Of a DNA stretch of 64,000 bases, positions 48,079 to 59,689 are shown one piece after another. Position 1 is the stretch's first letter. Each line of letters opens with the position of its first letter. This DNA is from Achatina immaculata (taxonomy: Eukaryota > Mollusca > Gastropoda > Stylommatophora > Achatinidae). The notes under the pieces were generated by a model. It did no database searches. It was given only the letters and a program-made list of their open reading frames with translations, and had not been told where the DNA came from. A program made the translations under genes and the position numbers. The stretch is taken from assembly GCA_009760885.1 (NCBI GenBank), contig CM019701.1, positions 15,955,475-16,019,474 on the forward strand, given 5' to 3'.

Positions 48079-48140
48079 CTTAATACCCAGGAAAGCTGTA
48101 TAAGAAAAAGAAAATAATTCTGGTTGCTACAAGCAGAAAA

Positions 48141-49851
48141 CAGATGATGGTTACACATGAGTTACTGCGCGATTAAGCCATACTTTTCTGTAGATAAGAA
48201 AGAGGTTTAAATTTCATTTCTACTCGTACATAGTGACACTTTTTAGGTATTAAATTTGTTTTTATATCAGCACACTAAAACTGATCATCACAGACAAGAA
48301 TTATGACATTTTTATCTAATTTTACAAATTTTGTTATCTGCACATCTTAAATTGTCAGCAGATTCTACAGATAAATGGAAGATTTTACTTTCTGAATTTA
48401 AACTACACACTTGTGACATACGCGTACGACTCATTCATTCATTCATTCATTTGCATGTCCCCTGCGGAACTTTGCCTCCCAAACAGCACTCCTGTAGGCC
48501 TCTCGGTTGTGAGCAAGATGGCCTGCTGCTGCTGCATCCATTTGCAGATCGTCAACGATGTCTTGCAGCCATCTTTGTTTTGGTCTTCCTCTCTTTCTTT
48601 TTCACATTATGTATCCTTCCAATACGGTCTTAATTATCATGACGTTTAATGTGTCCAAAATATTGAAGTTTTCTCTCATTACATTTTATTAATAGATATT
48701 TAAATATAAATTTTCTGATTAGTCATGCTGTAAAATTCTGTTACAAATCATAATGGGTAGACTTCGAAAGAAAATAGAAGAAGTCAGTATGGTCCAAGCT
48801 GCTTTCAGGCAAAGAAGAGGAACAAGAGATCATATATTCAATCTAAGATTAATAATAGAGAAATGCAGAGAGTTTAATCTGAATCTATATTTAGCCTTTA
48901 TAGACTACTCAAAGGCAGTTGATTGTGTACAATACCACAAACTTTGAGAAATAATAGAAAAAATGGGATTTCCAACACATTTGATACAATTAACATCACT
49001 GCTATATCTAGACCAACAAGCAGCAGTAAGAATAAATGGTGAAACAACAACTTGGTTTGACATAAAACAAGGGGTCCATCAGAGGTGCATAGTGTCACCC
49101 TACTTATTTAACTTGTATACCGAAAATATAATGAGGAATGTTAGAGAAGATGTAGACAAAGAATATTACGATGCCATAATAATTGGAGGTTATGAAATAC
49201 CAGAGATTAGATATGCTGATGACACAGTATTACTGTCCACAACACAAAAAGGAATGGAAAAACTAATTATATCAGCCCGTAAGAACAGCGAAGAGCAGAA
49301 CCTCTATCTTAATGTAAAGAAAACTAAATTGATGACAACTGACAAAACAAACAAGGCAGCTGAAATGTGTATCAATGAGGAGAAACTGGAAGAAATGGAG
49401 AGATTTGAATATCTTGGATCACTACTAACTAATAATGGAGATACAATGAGGGAAATTAAAAAGAGGACATCTATCGCTCTTCAGAGAGTAAAACAATTAA
49501 AGAATCTGTGGAGAGGAGCAGACAGAACCACAAAAATAAGATTTTTAAGGGCATGCATCTTTCCCTTCGCTACATATGCCTGTGAGACCTGGACACTTAA
49601 CAAAACAGCTGAGAAACACATAAATGCCTTTGAATGTAAATGCTACAGAAAAGTTATCCAAAGATCGTGGACACAAAAAAGAACATATATATCTATATTA
49701 CAAGAACTTAATATTGAAGAAGGCTGGCTAGTAAAGAGGATTAAAGAGAGAAAACTTTTAAAAACGGATGCAGCAGCAGAAGGCCATCTTGCTCACAACC
49801 GAGAGGCCTACAGGAGTGCTGTTTGGGAAGCAAAGTTCCACAAGGGACATG
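48141..49851 (+). repeat. 1711-bp tandem duplication, copy 1
   Basis: It is followed immediately by a seemingly identical copy. It includes unit sequence, an inverted RTE 3' end and a plus-strand RT. The start is 'cagatgatggttacac', repeated at 49852. Confidence 0.95.
48430..48690 (-). mobile_element. RTE 3' end, minus strand (family C), first duplicate
   Basis: (AATG)n tail and C-terminal coding read on the minus strand, lying head-to-head with the plus-strand family C element that starts 30 bp to the right. Both carry their own 3' ends, so they are two insertions, not one inverted one. Confidence 0.8.
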
Positions 49852-49862
49852 CAGATGATGGT
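48720..49862 (+). mobile_element. RTE-like reverse transcriptase fragment (family C), first duplicate
   Basis: The frame 48753-48947 plus 48963-49871 is one frame with a single stop (TGA at 48945-48947). Motifs: AAFRQRRGTRDHIFNLR, LAFIDYSKAVDCV (first catalytic D, with the usual F replaced by V), GVHQRCIVSP (QG changed to QR), [10 protein letters not shown] (active site), FEYLGSLLTNNGD, YACETWTLNKTAEKH and HNREAYRSAVWEAKF. It is 5'-truncated, without endonuclease. About 115 bp present in minus-strand copies, between 'gagaaaact' and 'ggatgcagcag', is missing near 49765, so the RGRPKxRW-type basic motif is lost. Confidence 0.87.
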
Positions 49863-51562
49863 TACACATGAGTTACTGCGCGATTAAGCCATACTTTTCT
49901 GTAGATAAGAAAGAGGTTTAAATTTCATTTCTACTCGTACATAGTGACACTTTTTAGGTATTAAATTTGTTTTTATATCAGCACACTAAAACTGATCATC
50001 ACAGACAAGAATTATGACATTTTTATCTAATTTTACAAATTTTGTTATCTGCACATCTTAAATTGTCAGCAGATTCTACAGATAAATGGAAGATTTTACT
50101 TTCTGAATTTAAACTACACACTTGTGACATACGCGTACGACTCATTCATTCATTCATTCATTTGCATGTCCCCTGCGGAACTTTGCCTCCCAAACAGCAC
50201 TCCTGTAGGCCTCTCGGTTGTGAGCAAGATGGCCTGCTGCTGCTGCATCCATTTGCAGATCGTCAACGATGTCTTGCAGCCATCTTTGTTTTGGTCTTCC
50301 TCTCTTTCTTTTTCACATTATGTATCCTTCCAATACGGTCTTAATTATCATGACGTTTAATGTGTCCAAAATATTGAAGTTTTCTCTCATTACATTTTAT
50401 TAATAGATATTTAAATATAAATTTTCTGATTAGTCATGCTGTAAAATTCTGTTACAAATCATAATGGGTAGACTTCGAAAGAAAATAGAAGAAGTCAGTA
50501 TGGTCCAAGCTGCTTTCAGGCAAAGAAGAGGAACAAGAGATCATATATTCAATCTAAGATTAATAATAGAGAAATGCAGAGAGTTTAATCTGAATCTATA
50601 TTTAGCCTTTATAGACTACTCAAAGGCAGTTGATTGTGTACAATACCACAAACTTTGAGAAATAATAGAAAAAATGGGATTTCCAACACATTTGATACAA
50701 TTAACATCACTGCTATATCTAGACCAACAAGCAGCAGTAAGAATAAATGGTGAAACAACAACTTGGTTTGACATAAAACAAGGGGTCCATCAGAGGTGCA
50801 TAGTGTCACCCTACTTATTTAACTTGTATACCGAAAATATAATGAGGAATGTTAGAGAAGATGTAGACAAAGAATATTACGATGCCATAATAATTGGAGG
50901 TTATGAAATACCAGAGATTAGATATGCTGATGACACAGTATTACTGTCCACAACACAAAAAGGAATGGAAAAACTAATTATATCAGCCCGTAAGAACAGC
51001 GAAGAGCAGAACCTCTATCTTAATGTAAAGAAAACTAAATTGATGACAACTGACAAAACAAACAAGGCAGCTGAAATGTGTATCAATGAGGAGAAACTGG
51101 AAGAAATGGAGAGATTTGAATATCTTGGATCACTACTAACTAATAATGGAGATACAATGAGGGAAATTAAAAAGAGGACATCTATCGCTCTTCAGAGAGT
51201 AAAACAATTAAAGAATCTGTGGAGAGGAGCAGACAGAACCACAAAAATAAGATTTTTAAGGGCATGCATCTTTCCCTTCGCTACATATGCCTGTGAGACC
51301 TGGACACTTAACAAAACAGCTGAGAAACACATAAATGCCTTTGAATGTAAATGCTACAGAAAAGTTATCCAAAGATCGTGGACACAAAAAAGAACATATA
51401 TATCTATATTACAAGAACTTAATATTGAAGAAGGCTGGCTAGTAAAGAGGATTAAAGAGAGAAAACTTTTAAAAACGGATGCAGCAGCAGAAGGCCATCT
51501 TGCTCACAACCGAGAGGCCTACAGGAGTGCTGTTTGGGAAGCAAAGTTCCACAAGGGACATG
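49852..51562 (+). repeat. 1711-bp tandem duplication, copy 2
   Basis: An exact-looking repeat of 48141-49851. The junction shares only 'ca' beyond the duplicated block. It contains the same two family C elements at 50141-50401 and 50431-51573, and here the plus-strand element keeps its (AATG)-like 3' tail. Confidence 0.95.
50141..50401 (-). mobile_element. RTE 3' end, minus strand (family C), second duplicate
   Basis: Duplicate of 48430-48690, shifted by 1711 bp. Confidence 0.8.
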
Positions 51563-51582
51563 CAAATGAATGGATGAATGAA
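50431..51582 (+). mobile_element. RTE-like reverse transcriptase fragment (family C), second duplicate
   Basis: Same coding content, stop codon and internal deletion as the first duplicate. The frame 50674-51807 reads on through the tail into the neighbouring TATC array, so its last 75 codons are not element protein. The tail 'aaatgaatggatgaatg' follows the coding end, which shows that this copy holds the original right boundary. Confidence 0.87.
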
Positions 51583-51606
51583 TTTTCTGTTTCTGTTTTT
51601 CCTTAT

Positions 51607-51747
<141 letters not shown>

Positions 51748-54339
51748 CATCTTTATGTATCTCACTCTGTATTTACTTTTACTACTAGTTCTATTGTTTT
51801 ATACTGAGAGCAGCAGTCTTGCAGGATATGTACTAAGATGAGTAGATAAAAGCTTCACCATGGACAGTCTTAGTTTACTGTACCTACACTCAGATATTTG
51901 AAGCCTGTCTTCGAACCTACAACATTTCACTCTCTCAAGTCATAAACAAGTTACAGGTTTAGTAGATACTTTATTTACTCCATACAAAATGGCCGGAAAT
52001 TGAAACTTTAGACTCTCAACTGCGCTCTTTTGTTTTTTTCAAGAATATAATTAAAATGACATAAATTAGTTTATAAATCACTGAGTGAAAGCTGATTAAC
52101 TGGGGCGAGCATTATCATTAATAGTGTTTTTTTTTTATTTCTCCATAACCTTATACATCTGGGATTGGTACAGAATGTTCGTATTGGTTTTTAAATTCTA
52201 TCTTACTTAAACTACACATAAATACAATGTTTATCATAACAATTGCTTCTGTTGAAAATACTGTGCAGATATTGATTGAAATTTTAAATTCACTTATCAG
52301 AAAGTTGCACAGAAACTGGTGTACTACATATCTATAGCATAATTACTATCAGTATTAAATATCACATCCAAAATTGTATGGCCGCTGTGTCAGCGAACAC
52401 AGTTAATACAGAAACTTATATCGAACAACGCTCAGTGAAAATTGATTACAAGAAGGTCTAATGTTTCTATTATTCTTAAATAACAGGATATCTGTAGAAA
52501 CATGTTTTCTGTGTGTCAAAAAATGCGGAGAATCATTTCGTTTGATATGTTACCTGTTACACTCTGACATTCTGTCCCTTGTTCACAAACAATCTCTTGA
52601 AACAAATGAGAGATCTATACATCACTAAATGTGACAGACTTGGATGACATTTAAGGTGATAGGTAGACGAAATCTTCACCACCAACAGTCTTAGGGTTCG
52701 TTGACCCAGATGTTTCAAGCTCGGGTTCGAACCTCCAGATTGATAACAAGTCCTAGGTTTAGAGAGACACACTACTTACTTCCCTACAATGCCTGCCACA
52801 TAGAAATGTTAGTTAAAAGAATAGTTACGATAAGTGATCAAACTAATTTATTACACAATCTGTACATTGAAAAATACATTGTTGATAATGATTACCAAAT
52901 TAAACGTGTAACAATCAAATGATTAGCACTGTACTGATACTTTTTAAATTAAAATTTTTTTTTTTTTTCAATGATACTATCATATACACATGTAGTTCAT
53001 TGTTTAATTACACGTGCTATAGTACAGAATTACACATCGCATCACGTGCATATATAACATACACAACACGTTTCTATATACTTTCTATAATCGTATCATG
53101 TTACTTGCAAGTAGCCTGACATAATTGGTAGTTTCAATTTATTATCTCTGTCACTCAGCAAAGTGTGCGTGGATAATAAAGATCTGTTTATTTTTATTCA
53201 AATTTATATTCTTAACTAAATATAGTTTCTAAAACAATTAATGTAAACTAATTAACAGATGCGAGCATTAACATTAATTATGTTTTCTTCTCTTTTATTG
53301 TCCCCCACATTTGATATATCTGGGATTCCTACAGTCGGTATGTACTGCTTCTTTAATTCTCAGTCAAACACTTGTATACTTTGAAAATATCTGGAAGATA
53401 ATTCATCCAACATGTAAATTTACTTACTTGAATGTTGCACAAAAACTAGTAGATCATTCATCTGTAGTATAGTTATTATCAGTATTAAATATTACAATTA
53501 GCAATGTCAAATTATGACAGATATATAAAATCTGTTATACATTGACTACAAAATTACACAGTGAATATGAGACTAATGTAGTTTACTACTGGGAGAGAAA
53601 AGAGAAATAATGACAGCCCATAATTTCATGACTATCACAACACAGGAGCACGTTTTAATACAAGAAATACTTATCTAATTTCAGAATTCTATTCATAAAT
53701 TAATTTTCTATTAAAAAGTATGATCATTTAAAGTTTAAATGCAGTTTTCCGTTAAAATTTGTTCTGATTAGTGCAAGAACACACTTCAAGAGTTTCATTA
53801 TTTTCTGACAATTCTAGGTATTATGTGCATGACATAGACATTAGTTTAATAGTGTGATTCTTCTACGTTTTTATATAGAGGAGAAACGAAACGTTTTCAA
53901 TTTCATTTTAAGAAAATGTGAACATTTTACAATAGGTTTTATGATCTAAGCTGTACCTGAAAGTGTTTACGAGAGTCGAGAAGTAGAATTGGATTTCTTA
54001 TTTCCTATTTATTTCTCAACACAATTTTAATTCTCAATGATTCCAGCTGGCGGTATGTATTGTGCAATTTCCATTAGGTTAAACTGAACGCATCGCTGTT
54101 CACTATTGGTGTATCTTTTCTTTTTGTAAATTTTCAAGCTCTTAATCGAATGTTTCTTTCCAATATTTGAATTCTGCAGACAAAATGTTGAAACATCTTT
54201 CTGAAACAGAATTCCTGTCAATTTTCACAGCTACAGTTGCTGGCCGACGATTAGTTTAAATAAAAGAAGAATTTTGTACCAGACCGAGTTTGCAGACATC
54301 AATCAGAGACAACAGCGTTAAGAGACCGAATCATACCAT

Positions 54340-54713
54340 ACGTTATGTGATAACTTGACGCTGACTCTTATAACATACGTTATGTGATAACTTGACGCTG
54401 ACTCTTATAACATACGTTATGTGATAACTTGACGCTGACTCTTATAACATACGTTATGTGATAACTTGACGCTGACTCTTATAACATACGTTATGTGATA
54501 ACTTGACGCTGACTCTTATAACATACGTTATGTGATAACTTGACGCTGACTCTTATAACATACGTTATGTGATAACTTGACGCTGACTCTTATAACATAC
54601 GTTATGTGATAACTTGACGCTGACTCTTATAACATACGTTATGTGATAACTTGACGCTGACTCTTATAACATACGTTATGTGATAACTTGACGCTGACTC
54701 TTATAACATAAAT
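54340..54713 (+). repeat. 37-bp minisatellite, ten near-perfect copies
   Basis: Unit with 'gataacttgacgctgactct'. All copies look identical, so the array is very young. Copies 3 and 4 of the macrorepeat have the segment once (36700 and 43450). Confidence 0.95.
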
Positions 54714-55544
54714 AGCTGGTGTGGTGAAACACTTGCGTTCTAGTGTATCTGACCCTGACACTATATACTTAGAAATGATGAAAAGATTCTGACACTCTAA
54801 ACATCAGTTACGTATACACAATTATGACAATTATGTGCATTTTGTTGTCATTTTAATGCAAAATTTAAATGTGCATGTAAATAATATATCGTATGTGAAA
54901 GAAGACATAATAACAGTCAACATTTCATCAATATCAAATTACTACTGCATGTTTACTGCAACAAATATATAAAGCTTACTCTCAGTCTTATGTGCTATAA
55001 AACAATTGATCAACTTCACACATTCATATTTTGTTTCCGTAAAGATGCGTTAGATGCTTGAAAAATAGCACATATTTAACACTTTTGATATATTCAGTTT
55101 CTTATAATTCTACTTGCTAAATGCATGATACAGAGGACAGTTCCACATGATTAGCTATGTGATTCAGCCATACTTTTGTGTAGATGAAACAAAGATATTT
55201 TCTTTTCTTTTCTATATATATATAGTGAAAATTTTACTAGTATTAAAATGTCTTTATACCAAAATTTAAAACTGATTACCAGAGACAAGAATTCTAGCTA
55301 ATTTTGTTTATTGTACAAATTTTCTGCGTAAAGATTTAAAGTTGTCAGCAGTTTCTACAGATATATAGCAGTTTTTATTGTTGAAGTTAAACTGCACACA
55401 TCTGTCACATGCAACACATTACATTTTATTTAAGTTAGAAATACTTTCCAGCTTATGACTGAACTCGCAATTCATTTATTTGAATGTTTTAAGAAGAACT
55501 GCTGGAGCATGTGTCTGAAAAAAGGAATTACCGTCAATATCAAA

Positions 55545-55815
55545 TGTTACAGCTGCTGTTTTCTAGACTGTGTTTAGTTCTCTGGATTAGAGATAAAAAA
55601 TGTTACAGCTGCTGTTTTCTAGGCTGTATTTAGTTCTCTGGATTAGAGATAAAAAATGTTACAGCTGCTGTTTTCTAGGCTGTATTTAGTTCTCAGGATT
55701 AGAGATAAAAAATGTTACAGCTGCTGTTTTCTAGGCTGTATTTAGTTCTTAGGATTAGAGATAAAAAATGTTACAGCTGCTGTTTTCTAGGCTGCATTTA
55801 GTTCTCAGGATTAGA
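55545..55815 (+). repeat. 56-bp tandem repeat, five copies
   Basis: Unit with 'tgttacagctgctgttttct'. It is present once in copies 1 and 3 (2750 and 37560). Confidence 0.94.
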
Positions 55816-55956
55816 GATCATACATTCTGAAGATCCTAATACCCAAGAGAGACAAGAAAATATTGGCACAAGACGCGAATGTTTCTCCTATTCGTGAAAC
55901 AGATTAAGTAAACGCAGATGTTTTCTTTTTTTTCTTTACTTGTTAACGATTCTAAT

Positions 55957-55972
55957 CTAATCTATCTGTCTG

Positions 55973-56051
<79 letters not shown>

Positions 56052-56052
56052 G

Positions 56053-56103
<51 letters not shown>

Positions 56104-56105
56104 GC
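55957..56105 (+). repeat. (TATC)n microsatellite, unit copy 5
   Basis: About 34 TATC with rare TGTC, at the shared unit position. Confidence 0.97.
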
Positions 56106-56688
56106 TAGTCTTTTTGCATCTCAGTCTTACTTATTTATACTGCTAGTTTTACAGCCTTTTTTATAAAATTGTCTTCAGAGTTTTGATTTGCAAGGAAGTT
56201 CCAAATTTTAAGACTGAGTGCAACAGACAATGCACGATATGACGATATGAGTGAAGATGGATAGATAACAATTTCACAACGGACAGTCTTAGTGTACTGT
56301 ACCTGCAGTCAGATATTGTAACCCAGACTTCAAATCTTCAACATTTCACTCTCTCAGGCCATAAGCAAGTTACATGTTTAGTCGATACTTTTTTTCAATG
56401 TCATACAATGCCAGACAAAATGAAACTTTAGTCTCATAGCCACGCTTGTTTTTTTTTTTCAAGAACATAATTATAATGACATAAATTTGTTTCTAAATCA
56501 CTGAGTGTTAACTGATTAAATGAGGCGACCATTATCATTAATTTTATTTTCTTGTTTTTTATTTCTCCACACATCTTAAACATCTGACATTGCTACAGCC
56601 CGTACGTACTGTTTTTTTTTTTAATTCTCTCTTATTTAAACTGCACAGATATACAATGCTTATCATAACAGTTGCTTCCGTTGAAAAT

Positions 56689-56960
56689 TCATTCATTCAT
56701 TCATTTGCATGTCCCTTGCGGAACTTTGCCTCCCAAACAGCACTCCTGTAGGCCTCTCGGTTGTGAGCAAGATGGTCTGCTGCTGCTGCATCTATTTGCA
56801 GATCGTCAACGATATCTTGCAGCCATCTTCGTTTTGGTCTTCCTCTCTTTCTTTTTCCCATTATGTATCCTTCCAATACGGTCTTCTCTAAATTAATTTA
56901 ACTTTCCATGATTGGTATTTGGGTTTCTTGGTATATTTCCAAAAGATAATTTACCATAAT
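56689..56960 (-). mobile_element. RTE 3' end (family C) with 9-bp target duplication
   Basis: Minus-strand 3' end with (AATG)n tail. gttgaaaat occurs at 56680-56688 and 56961-56969. The last 65 bp at the right (56896-56960) do not match other family C copies and may be filler or an unrelated part of the transcript. Confidence 0.82.
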
Positions 56961-57175
56961 GTTGAAAATAGTTTGCAGATATTGACTGAAAATTTAACTT
57001 CACTTATCAGAAAGTTGCACAAAAACTGGTGTAATCATGCATCTATGGCATAAAAATTATTATTATTAAATATTACATCCAATATTATCAGTCTGGTGTA
57101 TGTAACTATCAGTGTCAGAGAACACAGTTACTACAGAAACAGACTACGAGATCCTCTAATGTTTCTATAATTCTT

Positions 57176-58711
57176 CTTCTTCTTCTTCCTTCGCTTCTAC
57201 CACCAAGACCGCCCTGTGATCCTACTGAATTTACGCCTGTGGTCCTCGTTAGGTCCCGTGGTCTCCTGTGTGGTCCCCGAAAGGACCACATGAGATCTCC
57301 GAGAGGACCACAAGAGGTTCAGAGTATCGCAGGGCTTTAGTCTGTATTCTTGGTGGGTTTCAGAAGCGGAATGCGTGACACCGTGGTTTTCGTTGTACCA
57401 CTTTAGTCTAGTGTTGAACTTTCTCACCGGAAGACCTCGACGTGTTTAGGATATCAGTGCATCCCCGCTGGGTGAGAGGCGGTAGCCCACCCAGGCCAGA
57501 GTTGGACTTTCTCACCGGAAAACCTCGACGTGTTTTGAGATACCCGTGTATCACCGTCGGGTGAGAGGTGGTTGCCCATCCAGTCCAGAGTTGGACTTTC
57601 TCACCGGAAAACCTCAGCGTGAATAGGATACCCAAACATTCCCGCCGGGTGAGAGGTGGTTGCCTATCTAGACTGCCCTGATCCAGTGTCCCCGACTTCA
57701 GCATTTTGCAGTCGTGGCCAATACCCTTCCTAGTTGTGACCAGGATGGAGCTTTTGTCCAGGAGGACGAATCCTCGCCACTAGTGACTTCCACCCCTGGT
57801 TGGAGTCGGTTTAGGCATTATCCCAGTATGGGCGTGTTTGGGACGTGACCGACCTCTAGAGCAGAGGTACTGTGACATGCGTAGCCTTCAAGATTCACCC
57901 CTGGTGTGAGCCGGTTTAGGCAAAATTCACCAGTGTGGGTGTATATCAGGCGTTACCGACCTCTAGAGCGGAGGTGGCATGACATGTCTAGCCATCAAGT
58001 TCCACCCCTGGTGTGTGCCGGTGTAGGCATATTTCACCAGTGTAGGTGTATTTCGGACGTGGCCGGCCTTTAGAGCAGAGGTGCCGTGGTATAGCTCTCG
58101 TAGCGATACTACTGGACATATCGATTAAACTTCACTTTATCCTTTCCACCACCTTTTCACATCGGCGCCGCACAGCAACCTTTATTTCTTTTCCGCATTT
58201 TCTTCCTTGACCGGGAGGAGCTTCACTCCACGCGCGTCATTCGAAGAGTCTCGCCAGCAGTGTCTTAACCTCTGGGATAAGCTGCTTCATGCATTTCACC
58301 CGATATGACTGCACTCAGGACGTGGCCGACCTCCAGACCAGAGGTGCCGTAATTTGACTGTTTGCTTCTCTTTATCCTTTCTACCGCCTTTTCCGCAGTG
58401 ATGCTGCGCGGCAACCTCATTTGCACCTTTCTTCATTGGCCGGGAGGAGCACCGCTCCAGGCACGGCAGCTGAAGATCTCGCCAACAGCGGTAGATGAGC
58501 TACCAAACGTGCCACTCATCTACCCTAAGTAACTGGTTTTCAGGCGCCAGATATTCGCCCTCGCCCCTTCTCCTGTCAGTTTAAACAGTTCTGCCACGGG
58601 AAGGCCAGGAGCTGGACTTGACTGCCAGAGGATGTTTGAGACGCACGCCGTTAGAGTGGAGATCGAATTCTCCACCCCACCTCCGGCAATAACTGTCATT
58701 AGAACCTCTAG
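57176..58711 (-). mobile_element. GC-rich GAA-tailed non-autonomous retroelement, copy B
   Basis: A 1.5-kb reverse-orientation copy of the element at 34901-36209. It begins with (TTC)n on the plus strand and is flanked by aattctt at 57169-57175 and 58712-58718. It extends about 210 bp further at the 5' end than copy A (58500-58711), showing that copy A is 5'-truncated. Both tandem blocks and the hairpin near the tail are conserved. The hairpin keeps its stem (tgtggtcc/ggaccaca, about 57268-57290) although loop bases differ from copy A. No coding domain is recognised. Confidence 0.87.
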
Positions 58712-59689
58712 AATTCTTAAATCTCAGCTGTTCAGCTGAAAAATGTTTTCTGTTTATGAAAAATGCAGAGAAACATTTCGTGTGATATGTTACCTGTTAC
58801 ACTCTGACAGTCTATCCTTTTTTCACTAACAATCTCTTGAAACAAAGAGCGAGATTTAAACGTGACAGACATACGGGACATGTAAGGTGATAGGAAGTGA
58901 AAATCTTTACCACCAGCAGTCTCAGAGTTCGTGCACTCAGATATTTCAAGCCAGAGATCAAACCTCCCGACTGACAAACAAGACCTAGGTTCAGAGAGAC
59001 AGGATGTTTACTATCCTACAATGCCTGCCAAATAGACATTTTAATTACAAGAATAGCTACGCAAAGTGAACAAAGTAATGTATTATACAATCTCTAGAAT
59101 TAAATATGCATTCTTGATAAAGCTTACAAAATTAAATATGTAGCAATCAAATTATTAACGCTGCAACGAATTTTTTTTTTTATTACACTTGTATTACTCT
59201 TTGAAAATATATCTGTTATGCTCAGTGAAGTTCGGTTTTTAAATTCGTGTACTATTGTGGACAAGCCGCTCTCTCAGTGGCTGGAGCAAAACTGCCTCAC
59301 CCGGCTTGTCACATGACGAATACGAAGACGGGATATATATATATATATAACGGACACAGAATGGCAATGAATTATTATCATTAGACTCAACGGCGGCCGA
59401 GTCCAGTCGTCTGACATACTCAGTCCAGCCGATTCATATTGTCGATGTAAATGATGTAACGGAAAATCATGTGTGTTGTGAAATTATGTCTCTTCTCATG
59501 GCAGGAGGAGAGTTGATCAGATTCATGTTTATCCCCATATCTGGATGTGCACCTATCAAGGTCCACAGTATCTTCAAGTACATGGATAATTTATGTATCT
59601 TCCGATTCCCTGGTCAGGCTACAGAAGTAAGAATCAAAAGTTGTGTGTGTGGGCTTGAATCTAGTGCAGAGCTGGAAGAGAGATAACAG

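Larger units (their letters stand above)
43885..48112 (+). mobile_element. 4.2-kb insertion: 44-bp minisatellite plus non-LTR 3' end
   Basis: It interrupts copy 4 between ataattct (43876-43883) and a second ataattct (48113-48120), a probable 8-bp target duplication. The left 60 bp is GC-rich and unassigned, then comes a 3.55-kb minisatellite, then the C-terminus and 3' end of a non-LTR retrotransposon with an A-rich tail. The simplest reading is one retrotransposed element that carried, or later grew, the tandem array. Confidence 0.6.

Noticed and set aside
54340..54713. Regular 37-bp repeats that might suggest a CRISPR array
   Set aside because: The repeats abut with no unique spacers, and the setting is eukaryotic.
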